Below, piece after piece: positions 33,628 through 42,653 of a stretch of DNA of 64,000 bases. The notes below the pieces were generated by a model that was given only the letters and a program-made list of their open reading frames with translations, did no database searches and was not told where the DNA came from. Position numbers and translations under genes: made by a program. How positions within the stretch are numbered: the first letter of the stretch is position 1; each line of letters starts with the position of its first letter. The DNA is from Rhodospirillales bacterium. Lineage in GTDB: Bacteria; Pseudomonadota; Alphaproteobacteria; Rhodospirillales; UBA2165. Location: contig JAOMCN010000004.1 of assembly GCA_028345065.1 (NCBI GenBank), forward strand, positions 1-64,000. The letters run 5' to 3'.

Positions 33628-34101
33628 ATGGCTTTGAAAATCAAGGGAGCACGTGTGCCATGGGACATGGAGGCTGTTAAAGGACTTTTTATCGAATATC
33701 AGAAATGGCTTAAGCTTGATCTGTGATTTCAAGGCTTCGAGGAAGAACTGGCAAGTTTGCCAGGAAAATATGCGGAACCAGATGGTAAGGTTTTACTCGC
33801 TTGGGATAATGACAAGATCGCCGGCGGGGTTGCGCTTCGACCGTTAGATGAGGTCGGTGTTTGCGAGATGAAGCGGCTTTTTGTGCGTGAACCATGGCGG
33901 GGACAGTCAGTAGGTTATAGACTTACTGATCAAATTATAGAAGTAGCGAGAGGGTTGGGTTATATAAGGATGCGGCTGGATACAGAAAAACGTCTGGAGG
34001 CCGCCATCAATCTTTATCGGAAATTTGGGTTTTCACAAATCGACCAGTATTATAATAACCCTCTCGCAGACATCCTTTATATGGAAAAAGAATTAAATTG
34101 A
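33628..34101 (+). CDS. GNAT family N-acetyltransferase interrupted by in-frame TGA (Sec candidate or nonsense mutation)
   Basis: One frame reads MALKIKGARVPWDMEAVKGLFIEYQKWLKLDL[TGA]FQGFEEELASLPGKYAEPDGKVLLAWDNDKIAGGVALRPLDEVGVCEMKRLFVREPWRGQSVGYRL..., complete GNAT fold on both sides of TGA at 33724-33726. Confidence 0.8.
33748..33763 (+). promoter_or_regulatory. Hairpin 21 nt downstream of the in-frame TGA (speculative SECIS-like element)
   Basis: ctggca-agtt-tgccag, perfect 6-bp stem with tetraloop AGUU containing GU. Confidence 0.25.
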
Positions 34102-34125
34102 TTTGAGCTAAAGGCCATATTTGTC

Positions 34126-35184
34126 ATGAGCGATTACAAGATTTCCGTTATCCCGGGTGACGGGATCGGTAAGGAAGTAATACCGGAAGGAGTTCGGGTT
34201 TTAGAGGCCGCCGGTCGTAAGTTCGACATCCAATTTAGTTGGAAGGAATACGATTGGAGTTGCGAGACGTTTCATAAGACTGGGCGTATGATGCCGGAAG
34301 ATGGCATTGAACATGTGCGCTCGTGTGATGCTATCTATCTTGGTGCCGTCGGTTACCCGGGCGTGCCTGACCATGTCTCTTTGTGGGGGCTACTTATTCC
34401 CATCAGGCGTGAATTCAACCAATATGTCAATTTGAGACCGGTGAGACTGTTTCATGGCGTACCATGCCCACTGGCGGGTAGGGAGCCAGGTGAAATTGAT
34501 TTTATGATTGTTCGGGAAAATGTGGAGGGAGAATATTCGGAAGTAGGAGGAAGACTGAATAGCGGTACTGACGATGAAATGGCAATTCAAGAAAGTATCT
34601 TTACGCGCAAGGGGGTGGATAGAATTCTAAAATACGCATTTGACCTGGCGGAAAGCCGTTCCGCTAAGCACTTGACTTCTGCCACCAAGTCTAACGGTAT
34701 TATCCACACCATGCCCTTTTGGGATGAGCGGCTGGTAGCCATGGGTAAGAATTATCAAAATGTCACTTGGGACAAGTTTCATATCGATATATTGACGGCA
34801 CATTTTGTTCAGCACCCCGATTGGTTTGATGTAGTTGTTGGATCCAATTTATTTGGAGATATCCTGTCAGATTTAGGTCCTGCAATTACTGGTACAATTG
34901 GTATCGCGCCGTCGGGAAACATCAATCCGGAGGGAGTGCATCCGTCCATGTTTGAGCCCGTTCACGGCTCAGCGCCGGATATTGCCGGTCAGAATATTGC
35001 GAATCCGATCGGACAAATCTGGTCTGGCGCCATGATGCTGGATTATTTAGGAGAGGGCGCCGCGGCTGCAGCGATTGTCCGCGCTATCGAGGTCGTGTTA
35101 GAGGATGGCTCCTGTAAAACACCTGACATGGGTGGCACAGCCACTACTACTGATCTCGGAAAATCTATTGCAGGTAGTCTTTAG
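34126..35184 (+). CDS. Tartrate dehydrogenase / D-malate dehydrogenase (isopropylmalate dehydrogenase family)
   Basis: VIPGDGIGKEVIPEG...FMIVRENVEGEYSEVGGRL...VGSNLFGDILSDLGPAITGTIGIAPSGNIN. Confidence 0.88.
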   Translation: MSDYKISVIPGDGIGKEVIPEGVRVLEAAGRKFDIQFSWKEYDWSCETFHKTGRMMPEDGIEHVRSCDAIYLGAVGYPGVPDHVSLWGLLIPIRREFNQYVNLRPVRLFHGVPCPLAGREPGEIDFMIVRENVEGEYSEVGGRLNSGTDDEMAIQESIFTRKGVDRILKYAFDLAESRSAKHLTSATKSNGIIHTMPFWDERLVAMGKNYQNVTWDKFHIDILTAHFVQHPDWFDVVVGSNLFGDILSDLGPAITGTIGIAPSGNINPEGVHPSMFEPVHGSAPDIAGQNIANPIGQIWSGAMMLDYLGEGAAAAAIVRAIEVVLEDGSCKTPDMGGTATTTDLGKSIAGSL

Positions 35185-35262
35185 GAAATTTTCTGCATAA
35201 TGCTATCCTCCTGCCGTGTGGCATTCTCCTTTACCGTGATATGTTGAATTCAGACCAATACG

Positions 35263-37131
35263 TTGAAAGGTGAGCTTATGCACGTCGTTGCTCTAGAGAC
35301 CAATCACGTCGCCATGTGGATTACCTTCGCTCTAATCATTGGTGCTCTAGTTTTATATGCATTTGAATACCTGCCAGTGGAGATCACGTCGCTAGGGGTG
35401 CTTGGCGCATTTATGGTCTATTTCCACTTTTTTCCGATTGCTGGAGCCGATGGTCGTAATCTTCTAAGCGCAGAAAGAATTATCTTGGGCTTTGCAAACT
35501 CAGCATTGATTACAGTGTTGGGGCTTTTGGTGATTGGCTATGGAATGGTTAGAGCCGGGATCCTAGATAGAGGCGCTCGAATTGTCATGGCAGCTGGTGG
35601 AGGGCGAGGTTGGGTCACCATTTTGATAACTCTAGTGGTCGTTTTAGTAGTAAGCGGTTTTCTTAATAATATCCCGGTAGTGGTAATTTTCATTCCTATC
35701 ATGGAAGCTGTCGCAGCCCGATATGGAAAATCACCCAGTAAAGTAATGATGCCCCTAAGTTTTGTAGCAGTTTTGGGAGGCATGACTACTCTTATTGGAT
35801 CTGGAACCAATCTGCTTGTCTCAGGTGCGCTTGAGGAGCTTGGTGAAAAACCGTTTTCGTTTTTCCAATTTGTCGTACCGGGTGTCGTGATGGCGTCAGT
35901 TGGATTGGCATTTATTTTTATCGTAGTACCAAGATTATTAAAAGATCGTGCATCCTTCTCACAGAATTATATGGAGGCTGATGGCAAGCATTTCCTTGCT
36001 CAGATTACAGCAGGCGCAGGATCTGACTTAATTGGACTTGAGTCCAAAAACGGTATCTTCGGTGCCTATCACGATATGACGCTACGCGTCATTGAGCGGG
36101 GTGAAGAAGCATATTTGCCACCATTTGAAGATATTACCCTTGTTGAGGGGGACGTATTGGTGGTTTCTGCGACCCGAGCAGCACTACAAGAGGCTTTGGC
36201 ACATGATCCTCACCTTCTGGTACCAGAACTTCAAGACGGTAAAGAGGAAGAAGATCTGCGTTGGCAGGAAGGGGACCGGGTGTTAACCGAGGTGATGGTC
36301 AAGCCGGCCTCACGTATGGTTGGGCAAAACCTATCTATGATAGGTTTTCGATACAACACCCATTGTGTCGTGTTGGGGGTCCAGCGTCGAGCCCGCATGA
36401 TGAGAACACGGATTACCGAAATTCTGTTCGAGGAGGGCGACATCCTTTTGGTTCAGGGACAGCCACAGGATATTACTGCACTGCGGAGAAGTGATGACGT
36501 AGTATTACTGGAGTGGTCGGCTGAAGAATTGCCAGCTTTGGATCACGCCAAACGAGCAATTCTTATTTTTGGTACGGTGATCATTTGCGCGGCAACCGGT
36601 CTTTTACCAGTGATGGTTGCTTCTCTATTGGGCGCTGCAGCCATGGTTGCTGCGGGCGTAATGAGTCTGGAGATGGCGGTTCGCTCCTTAGATTCCAAAA
36701 TTTTTACCATGATCCCAGCGGCTTTATCCATGGGTCTTGCAATGCAGGTAACGGGTGGTGCGGCTTATCTTGCTCAACATCTAATCTCAGTTCTTGACGG
36801 CGCACCCATACCCGTTATTCTTTCCGCGTTCTTTCTTTTGGTGGCAGTTATATCCAACATCATTAGTGCAAAAGCGGCGGCAGTTTTATTCACACCAATA
36901 GCAGTAGGTATCTCTCGAGAGCTCAACGTTCCGGTGGAAGCCTTTGCTGTGGCTGTGGTATTTGCTGCAAATTGTGCAATCGCGACACCAATCGGCTACC
37001 AGACAAGTTTGATGGTCATGGGACCTGGCCACTATACATTTTTAGATTTTGCCCGTGGTGGTATTCCTTTAATTATAGTCTTATGGGTTGCCTTTACATT
37101 GTTCGCACCTTGGTACTATGGATTAAGCTGA
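35263..37131 (+). CDS. SLC13/DASS-family permease with TrkA-C domains
   Basis: Two blocks of TM helices flanking cytosolic RCK/TrkA-C-like repeats; SFVAVLGGMTTLIGSGTNLLV motif. Confidence 0.85.
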   Translation: MKGELMHVVALETNHVAMWITFALIIGALVLYAFEYLPVEITSLGVLGAFMVYFHFFPIAGADGRNLLSAERIILGFANSALITVLGLLVIGYGMVRAGILDRGARIVMAAGGGRGWVTILITLVVVLVVSGFLNNIPVVVIFIPIMEAVAARYGKSPSKVMMPLSFVAVLGGMTTLIGSGTNLLVSGALEELGEKPFSFFQFVVPGVVMASVGLAFIFIVVPRLLKDRASFSQNYMEADGKHFLAQITAGAGSDLIGLESKNGIFGAYHDMTLRVIERGEEAYLPPFEDITLVEGDVLVVSATRAALQEALAHDPHLLVPELQDGKEEEDLRWQEGDRVLTEVMVKPASRMVGQNLSMIGFRYNTHCVVLGVQRRARMMRTRITEILFEEGDILLVQGQPQDITALRRSDDVVLLEWSAEELPALDHAKRAILIFGTVIICAATGLLPVMVASLLGAAAMVAAGVMSLEMAVRSLDSKIFTMIPAALSMGLAMQVTGGAAYLAQHLISVLDGAPIPVILSAFFLLVAVISNIISAKAAAVLFTPIAVGISRELNVPVEAFAVAVVFAANCAIATPIGYQTSLMVMGPGHYTFLDFARGGIPLIIVLWVAFTLFAPWYYGLS

Positions 37132-37218
37132 ACCTGAATCCTCACATAATTTTCTTGTGATAAATATTATTCATGTGATGTGTTTTGCCACAGCTGTAAA
37201 TATAAGAGACACCGGGAA

Positions 37219-38028
37219 ATGCTGAAGCTCTATAAATTTGGTAATTCTGTTTGCGCACAGAAGGTTCTAATGACCCTGGACGAAAAAGGGCTAGATTTTG
37301 AAACCCAGGACATCAATCTATTCAAGAACGAACAATACAACCCAGAATATCTAAAACTTAACCCAAAAGGTGTGGTACCTACCTTGGATCACGACGGTAA
37401 TATTATTATAGAGTCTACACTAATCTGTGAGTATTTAGACGATACATTTCCTAACCCTTCACTTGTACCAGAGGATCCATTCCTGCGGAGCCAAATGCGG
37501 CTTTGGAGTAAGGTCGTTGATGAAGGGATTTTTGAAGCAACTCGTGAAATCACATTTGCATCTGTCTTTCGGGAAAAAATGAAGGATATGTCCCCGGATC
37601 AGCGAGAAAAACGTTATCAAAATGTAGGAGATCTTGAACGTCGTGCGCGCTACATTTCAACCTATGAAAACGGCGTCGAATCGCCTTATGTTTGGGACGG
37701 CATAGCGAAATTTGAAAAACTCTTCAAAAATATGGAAACGACGTTAGCCGATGGACGGAAATGGCTTTTAGGGGATGACTACACTTTGGCTGATATTTCT
37801 ATAACCCCGTTTATTGCAAGGTTATATTATCTGGCCCTGTTGGAAGTTTGGTTGGAAGAACGTCCCTGCGCAACAGCCTGGTGGGAGCGAGCCAAATCAC
37901 GACCAAGTTATGAAGTTGCTGTTGGCCATGCTCTGACCGAAATTCAAAAAATTGAAATGGAAACCCATGGGGTGAAAGCGCGTGAAACAATAAGATTACG
38001 ACGGGATCAATACCTGGGGAGTAACTAA
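37219..38028 (+). CDS. Glutathione S-transferase family protein
   Basis: MLKLYKFGNSVCAQKVLMTLDEKGLDFE...NPKGVVPTLDHDGNIIIESTLICEYLDD. Confidence 0.9.
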   Translation: MLKLYKFGNSVCAQKVLMTLDEKGLDFETQDINLFKNEQYNPEYLKLNPKGVVPTLDHDGNIIIESTLICEYLDDTFPNPSLVPEDPFLRSQMRLWSKVVDEGIFEATREITFASVFREKMKDMSPDQREKRYQNVGDLERRARYISTYENGVESPYVWDGIAKFEKLFKNMETTLADGRKWLLGDDYTLADISITPFIARLYYLALLEVWLEERPCATAWWERAKSRPSYEVAVGHALTEIQKIEMETHGVKARETIRLRRDQYLGSN

Positions 38029-38526
38029 TGGCACCTTGGGTTTGGGCATTTGTTGGAGGCCTAGCTGGAACTCTTGTAATAGGATGTAGGTGCCCGAGGA
38101 CTTGCTAGGTTAGGTGTCAATGATGCTCTTGGGGGTCTTCTTGGCCGTTGGGTGGTTGGTTTTGCCCGGTTCGAATTCGTTATTGATGGTCATAAGGAGA
38201 TGGAATCCCCAGAAACACTTTTTGAATCGCGTCTGGGCGTTGCATTTCACTATATTTTCGGTGGAGGGGGAGTGGCACTGGTTTATCCGGTTTGGTTTGC
38301 CTACACAGATTTTGCATTTCCAGATAATCAAATCGTTCCGGGTTTAATTTTCGGGGCCCTGTCTGTTGGGTTAACTTGGTTCTTACAATATCCTTGTTTT
38401 GGTTTTGGTGTTTTTGGCCAACGGGAACCTGAAGGGTCTAGTACAATTTTTCCGCCTATTTTTCTACATTCGTTGTATGGACTTACTATTGGTATCGTCT
38501 TGCAAACCAGGCTTCAGGTATGCTGA
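38028..38526 (+). pseudogene. DUF2938-like membrane protein with apparent +1 frameshift
   Basis: N-terminal frame MAPWVWAFVGGLAGTLVI continues in another frame as DVGARGLARLGVNDALGGLLGRWVVGFARFEFVIDGHKE... if one G is removed from ataGGatgta at 38082-38083. Confidence 0.6.
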
Positions 38527-38655
38527 TAAGTTGATTTTGTAAAACTACACAGAAATTTGACTGCTCTTCGCGCAAAGGCTAACCCGATGGACTAAATCTT
38601 TTTTAAAGACTTTCAATTTTATATTCTTCGCTAGTTAACGCCCCGGGGGCAATAT

Positions 38656-39591
38656 ATGTCTGTTGTTCTTGAAATTTCACTGCCGGTCTTTGGGTTAATA
38701 TTGTGCGGATATGTGGCCGGCATAACCGGCATATTAGGGAAGCAGTCTGCTGCTGCGTTGAACGGTTTTGTTTTTTATTTTGCGTTACCGGCTCTATTGT
38801 TCGGATTTACCGCCCAAGCTCCCCTAATCGTAATTCTTAACTGGAACTTTATCGGATCAATTTTCTTTGGTTCTCTAGCCACTTATATCGTTGCATTAAT
38901 CATTGGATGGAGCGTATTTGGTTTTCGATTACCAATTATCGGAATTGCAGCTCTTAGTAGTGTATTTGCCAATACAGGGTATTTGGGAATACCACTATTC
39001 CTTACAGCTTTCGGTCCAGATCAAGCAGGCCCAGCAATTGTCGCTACAGTAACTGTAAATATCGTGTTTGTGGGTGGAACAATTTGTTTTCTGGAATTAG
39101 CAGGAAATAATAAAGCAACACCAGCGGTTACAATGATTAACGTTTTCAGAGCGCTCGCTAAAAATCCGTTAATTAGTGCCCCAGTTTTAGCTCTACCGTT
39201 TACAATTTTCGGCATTCAACTACCGGTATTAGCATCTCGTTTTCTTGATTTGCTGGGCTCCGCCGCTGCACCTGCTGCCCTTTTCGCTATTGGAATGTCC
39301 TTCGTTGAAAGAACTGTTAAATCGCGGCAGAGAGAAATAGGTGTTTTTGTTATGATTAAGATGCTCGTTCACCCATTTCTTACTTGGGTAATGGTGACCT
39401 ATTTTTTTGAACTTGAACCTTTCTGGGCATCTTCGGCAATTTTGCTTTCCGCCCTCCCTACAGCTGCCATGGCATTTGTGATTGCTCAAGAGAAAGAGGC
39501 ATATGTCGGCGAAGTTTCTAGCACTATTGTACTATCAACAGTCATTTCGGTAGTTACTATTTCAGTCCTGCTAGTGATACTGCCGAATTGA
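38656..39591 (+). CDS. AEC (auxin efflux carrier) family transporter
   Basis: 311 aa, 10-TM pattern; ALSSVFANTGYLGIPLFLTAFG. Confidence 0.88.
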   Translation: MSVVLEISLPVFGLILCGYVAGITGILGKQSAAALNGFVFYFALPALLFGFTAQAPLIVILNWNFIGSIFFGSLATYIVALIIGWSVFGFRLPIIGIAALSSVFANTGYLGIPLFLTAFGPDQAGPAIVATVTVNIVFVGGTICFLELAGNNKATPAVTMINVFRALAKNPLISAPVLALPFTIFGIQLPVLASRFLDLLGSAAAPAALFAIGMSFVERTVKSRQREIGVFVMIKMLVHPFLTWVMVTYFFELEPFWASSAILLSALPTAAMAFVIAQEKEAYVGEVSSTIVLSTVISVVTISVLLVILPN

Positions 39592-39783
39592 ATCGGATTA
39601 GATCCCCGTTGCTTGTTGAATATGTCAAGTCATGACTTAGTATTGAACAATTCGGCGTTGTTCGTGCGGTTGACATTAATCTGGTTAGAAAAAAATAAAT
39701 CCAGGATACATCAACAAATTTCTCAATACTAATCCAGCAATTGTAATTTGACGCTGATCCTATAACTCTATAGAAGCAACGGC

Positions 39784-39836
39784 GGGCCACGACCTCCCAA
39801 CGGGTCGCGACCCATCTGTGAGGATGGGAGAAGCTT
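39784..39836 (+). promoter_or_regulatory. Second copy of the structured serC leader
   Basis: gggccacgacctcccaacgggtcgcgacCCATCtgtgagGATGGgagaa; duplicated with the repeat. Confidence 0.5.
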
Positions 39837-39949
39837 TTTGAATACAATAGCCAAACCGGATGTTCGCCCGGTAAACCCTAATTTTTCTTCTGGACCATGC
39901 GCAAAACGGCCTGGCTGGACTTTAGCCGGACTCAGTGATGCCGTGCTTG
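39784..39949 (+). repeat. Copy 1 of 166-bp duplicated segment (serC leader + 5' serC)
   Basis: Aligns without indels to 43035-43200 (8 mismatches counted by eye, ~95% identity; constant offset 3251 bp). Confidence 0.95.
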
Positions 39950-39969
39950 TAAATCGGCTAAAAAAATAA
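39838..39969 (+). pseudogene. Truncated serC 5' fragment
   Basis: TTG start, [37 protein letters not shown] then VNRLKK-stop; same residues as the N-terminus of the intact serC. Confidence 0.85.
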
Positions 39970-39971
39970 GA

Positions 39972-40199
39972 ATGGCTAGGGTAGATGCACAGGCTAAACG
40001 CCAAGACTTATATTCAGTGATGTATTCTGATCCCGCATTTGAACTTCAATTGATTGAACTTGAGAATGCCAGAGCTGAACTCGCTCAAAAGAGAGCTGAA
40101 CTTGCAATTACCAATGCAGAGGCTCAACGCGCTAATAAAGAAACGTTAGCTAATATGGCCACATTTGGAATAGAAACCCGACAGGCTAATCAGGAATAA
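39972..40199 (+). CDS. Hypothetical 75-aa coiled-coil protein
   Basis: ATG 2 nt after the truncated serC stop; heptad-like ELENARAELAQKRAELAITNAEAQRANKE. Confidence 0.4.
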   Translation: MARVDAQAKRQDLYSVMYSDPAFELQLIELENARAELAQKRAELAITNAEAQRANKETLANMATFGIETRQANQE

Positions 40200-40394
40200 A
40201 TCAACAGGATGGCAATGGCCGGGCTTGGCCGACGAAAAAAGTCATAGAAGTGCCATATCCAAAATTGCGCATGTCCGCTTCACCCCCTAGACCAAACGAA
40301 ACCGATGAAGGCAATTTCGGCTCCTGTTGACCCAATTCGGACTCACGTTTTAATTCCAATTTGCCCAACCCACTTGCCTATTAATATCCTCAAT

Positions 40395-40426
40395 AGAATA
40401 TAAGCACACCAGAATATAAGCACACC
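40395..40426 (+). repeat. 16-bp perfect tandem duplication
   Basis: agaatataagcacacc x2. Confidence 0.9.
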
Positions 40427-40533
40427 GGTCGCTAACCGTTTTCATTCCGATTTCGGTCTCAGAATAGTATTGCAAAATGGACAATTGTATTGTTTTTAAA
40501 TTGATGAGAATTGCTCCAGGGGATATTCTGTAA

Positions 40534-42048
40534 ATGAATAATATTCATCAGCTTTTAACTTCTGCAACCCGGGCTTATGAACAGAACCGGCTAACGGTCG
40601 CCAAGCAGAAAGTCAGAAATATCCTCAACGTGCAACCTGACCACCCTGAAGCCCTTCATTTGTTGGGTACTATTTCCTATCAAAATGGAAACCTTGAACA
40701 TGCGGAAGAATGTATGCTCCGTTCACTTGAGTTAGACCGCACGAACAATGATGTACGGGTCAAATTAGCGACCCTCTATAGGGAAAGTGGTCAGCTCAGC
40801 CAAGCTCTTGAGCAATTTCAGATTTTATCCCAGTTTAATCCGGAATCCCCAGAAATTCTTTATAACATTGGAAATGCCCTGAATGATTTGGACCGCCAGG
40901 AAGAAGCCGTCAGCTTTTTTCGTCAGGCACTAATCCTCCGGCCCAAATTTGTCGAAGCGATTTTCAATTTGGGGAATATCTACGATGCGCTAGAGCAGTG
41001 GTTTGAGGCAATCGGCTGCTACAAACAGGTAATTGAAATTAAACCTGATTTTGTCCCGGCTTATTCCAATTGCGGATATTGCTACATAAAATTGGGGCAA
41101 ATCAGAGAAGCCTTCGAATGCTATCAAACCGCTGTATCTTTGGCGCCAAATGATACCTGGAGTTACGTAAATTTGGCTAATGCTCAGCGTGGAATTGGCT
41201 TGTTGGACGAAGCGAAATTAAGTTTTGGAACGGCCATTGAACAAGACCCGGACTTCACATTGGCCCATTTAAATCTTCATGCCTGCCTCTATGGAGAAGA
41301 TAAAGAAAAAGCGTCACGGTGTCTGGAACAAGTCCTTAGGATCGAACCGAATCATCAGCGAGCGAATTTTTATCTGGGAACTATTCGGGATTTTCAGGGG
41401 CGTGCGGACAGCGCAAAAAATCACTTTAAAATCGCCCGTAAGGGAAACTCCAAGATCGATTTTCTCATCGACTCCTGGGACTATGTTTGTTCAGTCGAAT
41501 CATCCACCTACCGGCTACTAGGAACCAACCGGGAAATGTGGGAATGGGCATTGGAAAATGCGAATGTTGACGGATTGATGCTGGAGTTCGGGGTCAGGTT
41601 CGGAACATCTATCCGTCAGATTGCCGAAATAACTGATCAAATCATACACGGATTTGACTTGTTTGAAGGTCTACCCGAAGAATGGGGGGATCTGCCAAAA
41701 GGTGCCTATACCACTCGCGGAGTAATTCCGGATGTGCCAGATAATGTCGAACTTCACGTCGGATTGTTCGAGAATTCGCTTCCCCAATTTGTCGAATCTA
41801 ACCCAGCCCCGATAAAGTTTATGAACGTGGACTGCGATCTATATAGTGCAACCAAAACTATTTTTGATAATCTGGCGGGCCAAATCGTACCCGGCACCGT
41901 AATCATCTTCGATGAATACTTCGCCAATCCTACATGGCGTGAAGACGAATTCAAAGCTTTTCAGGAAGCCGTTCAGTCCAACGGCTGGTCATACGATTAT
42001 CTGGCTTTCAGCCTGCCAACACGGCAGGTTTCCGTTAAAATCCGGTAA
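40534..42048 (+). CDS. TPR-repeat protein with C-terminal class I SAM methyltransferase-like (TylF-like) domain
   Basis: Multiple TPRs (HLLGTISYQNGNLEHAEECMLRSLELDRTN...) then LMLEFGVRFGTSIRQIAEIT...IHGFDLFEGLPEEW...FMNVDCDLYSATKTIFDNLAGQIVPGTVIIFDEYF. Confidence 0.82.
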   Translation: MNNIHQLLTSATRAYEQNRLTVAKQKVRNILNVQPDHPEALHLLGTISYQNGNLEHAEECMLRSLELDRTNNDVRVKLATLYRESGQLSQALEQFQILSQFNPESPEILYNIGNALNDLDRQEEAVSFFRQALILRPKFVEAIFNLGNIYDALEQWFEAIGCYKQVIEIKPDFVPAYSNCGYCYIKLGQIREAFECYQTAVSLAPNDTWSYVNLANAQRGIGLLDEAKLSFGTAIEQDPDFTLAHLNLHACLYGEDKEKASRCLEQVLRIEPNHQRANFYLGTIRDFQGRADSAKNHFKIARKGNSKIDFLIDSWDYVCSVESSTYRLLGTNREMWEWALENANVDGLMLEFGVRFGTSIRQIAEITDQIIHGFDLFEGLPEEWGDLPKGAYTTRGVIPDVPDNVELHVGLFENSLPQFVESNPAPIKFMNVDCDLYSATKTIFDNLAGQIVPGTVIIFDEYFANPTWREDEFKAFQEAVQSNGWSYDYLAFSLPTRQVSVKIR

Positions 42049-42346
42049 GCTATGATCAAAACAAACAGCAAAAATCGGTTACACTTTGCAAAGTTATTCT
42101 GGTGGCTCGAATGATACCTCGTAACAGCATGGCAACAGGACTAAGCTTCAAACCACCTTGCCAGCCCAGCAAGATAGTTTTCAGGGAGACCTCGACCGGC
42201 GCGGTGGTTATTGCATTATCTAAAATGCTGCTTTTGATGCTGTGGACGACTCCCACCGCCGACATCGCAATGTGCCAAAATTAGCATAGCCAACCCGTAC
42301 GGATGGCGGTTTTTGGTTAAAAACGGAAGTCAAGCGCAAGGAAATT

Positions 42347-42377
42347 AATGTCCGCTTCGCCCTCGTAAGCGGACATT
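42347..42377. repeat. Perfect 11-bp inverted repeat / hairpin
   Basis: aatgtccgctt-cgccctcgt-aagcggacatt. Confidence 0.85.
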
Positions 42378-42653
42378 CAGCGGGCTCGAGTTATGGGATA
42401 AATCTGGGATCACCCGGTTCTTAAAGACCATGTTTATACTCTCTTTGCCCGGCTATATACGATCCATTTCTCTAATTACCGTTTAACTTGGTGGTGATTT
42501 TCCCGGCTGTAGGTTGCTTGCCGCCGACTACAATAACGCCAACACCCTGGCTACAACTCATGAGCGTAAATCAGCGAAATTGATTATATTCCGAGTTTTA
42601 GCGCGGCCTCTGCGATTTCGGAGATTTCACATTTCAATTACCGTAAATTGCAG

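Noticed and set aside
33724-33726. Genome-wide TGA reassignment (alternative genetic code)
   Set aside because: TGA terminates several well-recognised genes in the window (for example ruvC and tolA), so only a local explanation is reasonable.
39627-39638. 12-bp palindrome aagtcatgactt downstream of the AEC transporter
   Set aside because: Isolated short palindrome with no T-tract and no second copy; not enough to call an operator or terminator.
42056-42284. Small overlapping ORFs after the TPR-methyltransferase gene as a transposase remnant
   Set aside because: Neither strand gives a recognisable transposase motif; treated as non-coding.
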